A DNA stretch of 64,000 nucleotides, taken from the NCBI RefSeq assembly GCF_048771995.1, contig NC_133026.1:117633501-117697500 (forward strand). Reading direction: 5' to 3'. A program made the translations under genes and the position numbers. Positions 61,501-64,000 of this stretch are shown here, one piece after another. The DNA comes from Taeniopygia guttata. Lineage: Eukaryota > Chordata > Aves > Passeriformes > Estrildidae. Position 1 is the first letter of the stretch. The number at the start of each line of letters is the position of its first letter. Under the pieces are notes generated by a model, which had not been told where the DNA came from, did not search any database, and saw only the letters and a list, made by a program, of their open reading frames with translations.

Positions 61501-62876
61501 CTCATTTTCAAAAAATAAATGGGACTTGGTTTTCTAATGTGCACAAAAATATAAAAGTTCACAAAGCTATTTTTGAAATCTCTGTAGTTTTTATCTCCTC
61601 TTTATTGTGTTGGGTTTTTTCTCTGATATTTTATAGGACGGTGACTGATAACAGTGATGCCATAAACTTCAGAGTAGGAAATATACTTGCAAAAAAACTG
61701 TCCATATTCTTTTCATTGCAGGACTAAATGCATTGTCTATTTTCTTTATAATGAAATCTGTTTTCCCTAACCTGGTGTGCCTTCCTTATCTTTTAAACTA
61801 AATAATTAAAATTGTATGTTTCATTTTATTCTAACCCATTATCAATCTGGCCTCCAGCTGTTTTCTGCCAGTGTTAAATCGTAAAATCAAACATTCAGAA
61901 TGTGTAGAAGTTTTCTGACCATGGCTTTAAAACTGTTTTTATGCCCTAACATATCTGTAGCTTTGCCCCCTGTACTTAGTTTTTTATTATTTGCAGATGA
62001 ACTGGCCAATAAAATGACAATAGGAAACCACTACAGGATTATAGGAATTCCAGCTTGTGTACAAAATGGCTTACAAGTGACTGCATGTATAGAAGTCAAT
62101 AGTGTACAGCTCTATAAACCAAATGGTAAGAAAGTTCCATTAAAAATTGACCTAAACCCTAGAAAACCTCCTAGAAAAAAATCTTGAGAATTGGTAGAGT
62201 TCTTATTATATAGAGGTCCAGATTACAAAACCACTCACGGACTTTCCTCTTACAGTCTGAAATGTGTACTTGCTGTTATTCGAGAATATCTGCTTTTACC
62301 TGCTTTCCATGCATTGGCAAACTCCCTAATTATTTGGTAGTTCTTCAACTTCTCTTTCCATCTTCTCCTATCTATTGGAAAGTACTTTGTAATCATATAA
62401 AATGAACCTGAGATTTCAGTTTGACTTTCCTTTCTTATTCCATGAGTTTTAGCAGATCATGTCTGCTACCTTTCTAGAAGTAAAATTAACAGTGTCAGAT
62501 GCTTACATTCTGAATTTGTGCTTAATACAGAGATATATTTGTTCTTGGTAAGTTTTTGTATGAAGACTCCAATGGTTATTTGTTCTAACTTACCTGCATA
62601 GATTTCTTTAATGTGTTTGTTCACCTGTACTTTGTTTCCATTAGGTACTTCTTTTGTCAGTGACAATTTTAAGTATCTGCTCTCACTGACTTCAAGTTCA
62701 TGCTGGAGGTTCACTGCTGTCCTGGCCAACATCTTTGCTTCTCAAGTTGTTCCACCAGGCACTTACAATACTCTTAAACTTGCAATATTGCTGAGTCTAG
62801 TACAGACATGTGAAAAAGAAAATGCAGATTATCTGGATCTCTTGATTATGACAAGTGATACACTAGTAATTGACAG
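58439..62876 (+). CDS. MCMDC2: MCM domain-containing protein 2 (MCMDC2), N-terminal part, 8 exons, continues past window
   Basis: This is an atypical MCM-family protein. In mouse it is needed for meiotic recombination and repair of meiotic breaks, and it is related to fly mei-217/mei-218. The exons join in phase into 359 residues plus two bases of the next codon, against 681 for the human protein (from memory). Matching stretches include VYLDRSGGLQKF, FVAIKTLSLIEQLQTEAQ, KYTQGARFLC, PGATESATVR, KFRVLG, SLTSSSCW, LANIFASQVVPPGTYN and ITSDT-like MTSDTLVIDR. Cysteines C153, C158, C186 and C189 form a likely zinc site of the MCM N-terminal region. The ATPase-like C-terminal half lies outside the window. 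The start has A at -3 and G at +4 and an in-frame stop upstream. Confidence 0.96.
58620..58750 (+). CDS. MCMDC2: MCMDC2 coding exon 2
   Basis: Completes D34 and encodes residues 35-77, including SYAVYRFIISINPSDIAELD and HKPLQAAQIFQS. The acceptor is CTACAG and the donor GTAAGT. Confidence 0.97.
58840..58899 (+). CDS. MCMDC2: MCMDC2 coding exon 3
   Basis: Encodes VCFVAIKTLSLIEQLQTEAQ, residues 78-97. The preceding intron is only 89 nt but has an early in-frame stop. The donor is GTGAGT. Confidence 0.97.
59195..59390 (+). CDS. MCMDC2: MCMDC2 coding exon 4
   Basis: Encodes residues 98-162, including LKPTHLPPLPSYVL, YTSQRFYMSEGIVIAM and FLCTEETCPFSE, which holds the first zinc-ligand pair C153 and C158. 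It ends one base into G163. Confidence 0.97.
59628..59659. repeat. 16-bp tandem duplication
   Basis: AGTTTATAGGAGAAAC is followed directly by a copy differing only at its last base. Confidence 0.9.
60174..60187. promoter_or_regulatory. CTCF-like motif, weak
   Basis: GCCATCTCGTGGCC resembles the core of the vertebrate CTCF site (CCASYAGRKGGC on the opposite strand) with one mismatch. The motif alone is weak evidence. Confidence 0.25.
60369..60491 (+). CDS. MCMDC2: MCMDC2 coding exon 5
   Basis: Completes G163 and encodes residues 164-203, including FRCIRVHCPGATESATVRTD and the CSLC pair C186 and C189. It ends one base into D204. The acceptor is TTTTAG and the donor GTAGGA. Confidence 0.97.
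60654..60761 (+). CDS. MCMDC2: MCMDC2 coding exon 6
   Basis: Completes D204 and encodes residues 205-239, KQIVEMIDAKILNALKGYSI then DKSHFRIQAFTLFLR. It ends one base into D240. The donor is GTAAGC. Confidence 0.96.
60762..61996 (+). other. MCMDC2: MCMDC2 intron 6
   Basis: A 1.2-kb AT-rich intron. It contains a perfect 11-bp inverted repeat at 61316-61340 (TTCAATAAATG, loop GTT). Confidence 0.9.
61997..62125 (+). CDS. MCMDC2: MCMDC2 coding exon 7
   Basis: Completes D240 and encodes residues 241-282, including ELANKMTIGNHYRIIGIPAC. It ends one base into G283. The donor is GTAAGA. Confidence 0.96.
62126..62644 (+). other. MCMDC2: MCMDC2 intron 7
   Basis: A 519-bp intron with nothing recognised. 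Confidence 0.9.
62645..62876 (+). CDS. MCMDC2: MCMDC2 coding exon 8, last in window
   Basis: Completes G283 and encodes residues 284-359, including LLSLTSSSCWRFTAVLANIF and PPGTYNTLKLAILLSLVQ, ending in TLVID with two bases of the next Arg codon. The donor is GTAAAG. It shows the start of the MCM-like core. Confidence 0.97.
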
Positions 62877-64000
62877 GTAAAGAGATTCCTTTTTTTTCCC
62901 ATAAATTAGAATTTAAAATCTAGTCTTTTTAAAGATAATAGGATTGGTCCTACATGAAAAGCTAGAGACTTTGTTTTAAAAGAATACATAATGCTCCAAC
63001 TTAGTTAAATACTCAAGTTTTATCTCTTGGACATTTTTGTTTCTTTCACATGATAACTGTAGATCAGAACTTCATTAATCATAAAACATACAAAAACTCT
63101 TGTAAGATTACGGTAAGAATTTAACACTAGCACTGTTTTGCAGAGCTCAGATAAAAGCTCATTCTTCTAAAATCAAAACTGAAGGCTGTTCCAGAAGCTG
63201 GTAACAAAAAAAAACCCCAAAAAACCTCAACTTTTCAAACTTCGTGTCAATGTAAGCCCTCTCATCACTGATTCCCAGCTATCAGCCTTTTGTATAATTA
63301 AGTAGTGTATAAATAGATCCTTACATTTTTATCTCTTTTTCATAAAAACCATTCAAATAAGCTATCAGAATTCACATGCATCTTTACACATAGATCATAA
63401 ATCTGGTTGTTGTTGTTGCCTTTAAATGTTTTTCACTATGCGTTTTATGTATTTACCTATTCATGCAACAATAATTTTGCATGAATAGTAATTTTACATA
63501 CACTGCAGGAAAGTACAATATGCTCAGATTTACATTAATTCAAGCAAAATTACTTTCTCCTTCCACAGCTTAAGATCTCTGAAAGGGGCATGAATTTTCT
63601 CTTCATTTGGAAGTTATTCAACCAAATCACTAATATTTTTTGTTGTGAAAAAAATCCCAAAACTCTGACCTTTTTAAAATTTAGTTGTAGAAATTAGTTC
63701 AAATTGTTAAAAATGTGAACTGCAAGATTTCTTTTCTCCCAGGTTAAGATTAAGATGTCTTAAGACAACAGCAGTTCAGTGTTTTAACAATCAAAATACC
63801 TGGTTAATATTAAAACAGTTGCACACTGTAAATCATGATTTGATATTGTAATTTATACTATCTTGCATGTGCACAGTATTCACTGTCAGAAGCCTGTTGA
63901 AGTAGGCATTTCCTACGTATTTCCATTGCTGCAATACCCTATTTACTAATTTTACTTAGTAATTTTCTCCCAGGTCATAATAGTGGGGCAAACCATGCTC
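62877..64000 (+). other. MCMDC2: MCMDC2 intron 8, partial
   Basis: AT-rich sequence to the window edge. The next expected exon (human LLNFSINLVPRG region) is not found in it, so the intron extends beyond the window. Confidence 0.8.

Noticed and set aside
63730-64000. Possible next MCMDC2 exon after the CCCAG sites near 63741 and 63974
   Set aside because: The translated sequence after these sites does not match the expected LLNFSINLVPRG region, so they are not the exon start.

Overview
This window comes from a bird, probably a songbird. The two protein-coding genes I recognise, SGK3 and MCMDC2, are vertebrate genes with GT-AG introns. The repeats are avian: CR1 LINE fragments, a solo LTR of a type common in birds, and a SINE whose head resembles tRNA-Ile and whose tail resembles CR1. 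That SINE matches what I remember of the passerine TguSINE1 family. No species can be named from the sequence alone.

Layout. Positions 1-1090 are a CpG island (first candidate promoter). Positions 1091-22200 hold no exon I recognise; they contain CR1 fragments, small tandem repeats and a solo LTR on the minus strand. Positions 22230-22890 are a second CpG island, the most likely SGK3 promoter. A probable leader exon at 29354 carries a short upstream ORF. SGK3 then runs on the plus strand in 16 coding exons from 29481 to 54358 and gives a complete 490-residue protein; I checked every junction for phase and for GT/AG. A 3' UTR of about 1.5-2.5 kb follows. A third CpG island (57411-57960) precedes MCMDC2, whose first eight coding exons (58439-62876) lie in the window. 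The rest of MCMDC2 runs off the right edge.

How the genes work. SGK3 is an endosomal Ser/Thr kinase of the AGC family, recruited by a PX domain and acting in PI3K signalling. MCMDC2 is an MCM-like protein known from mouse to act in meiotic recombination. They are neighbours on the same strand, as in mammals (gene order from memory: VCPIP1, C8orf44, SGK3, MCMDC2). I see no functional link beyond that conserved order.

The most interesting observations are: a 90-nt SGK3 intron that is open and in frame and has a weak donor site, so retention would insert 30 residues into the kinase N-lobe; a strong upstream ORF in the SGK3 leader; a near-perfect 78-nt hairpin in the SGK3 3' UTR; a second hairpin in SGK3 intron 3; and a 16-17 bp minisatellite inside the MCMDC2 CpG island.
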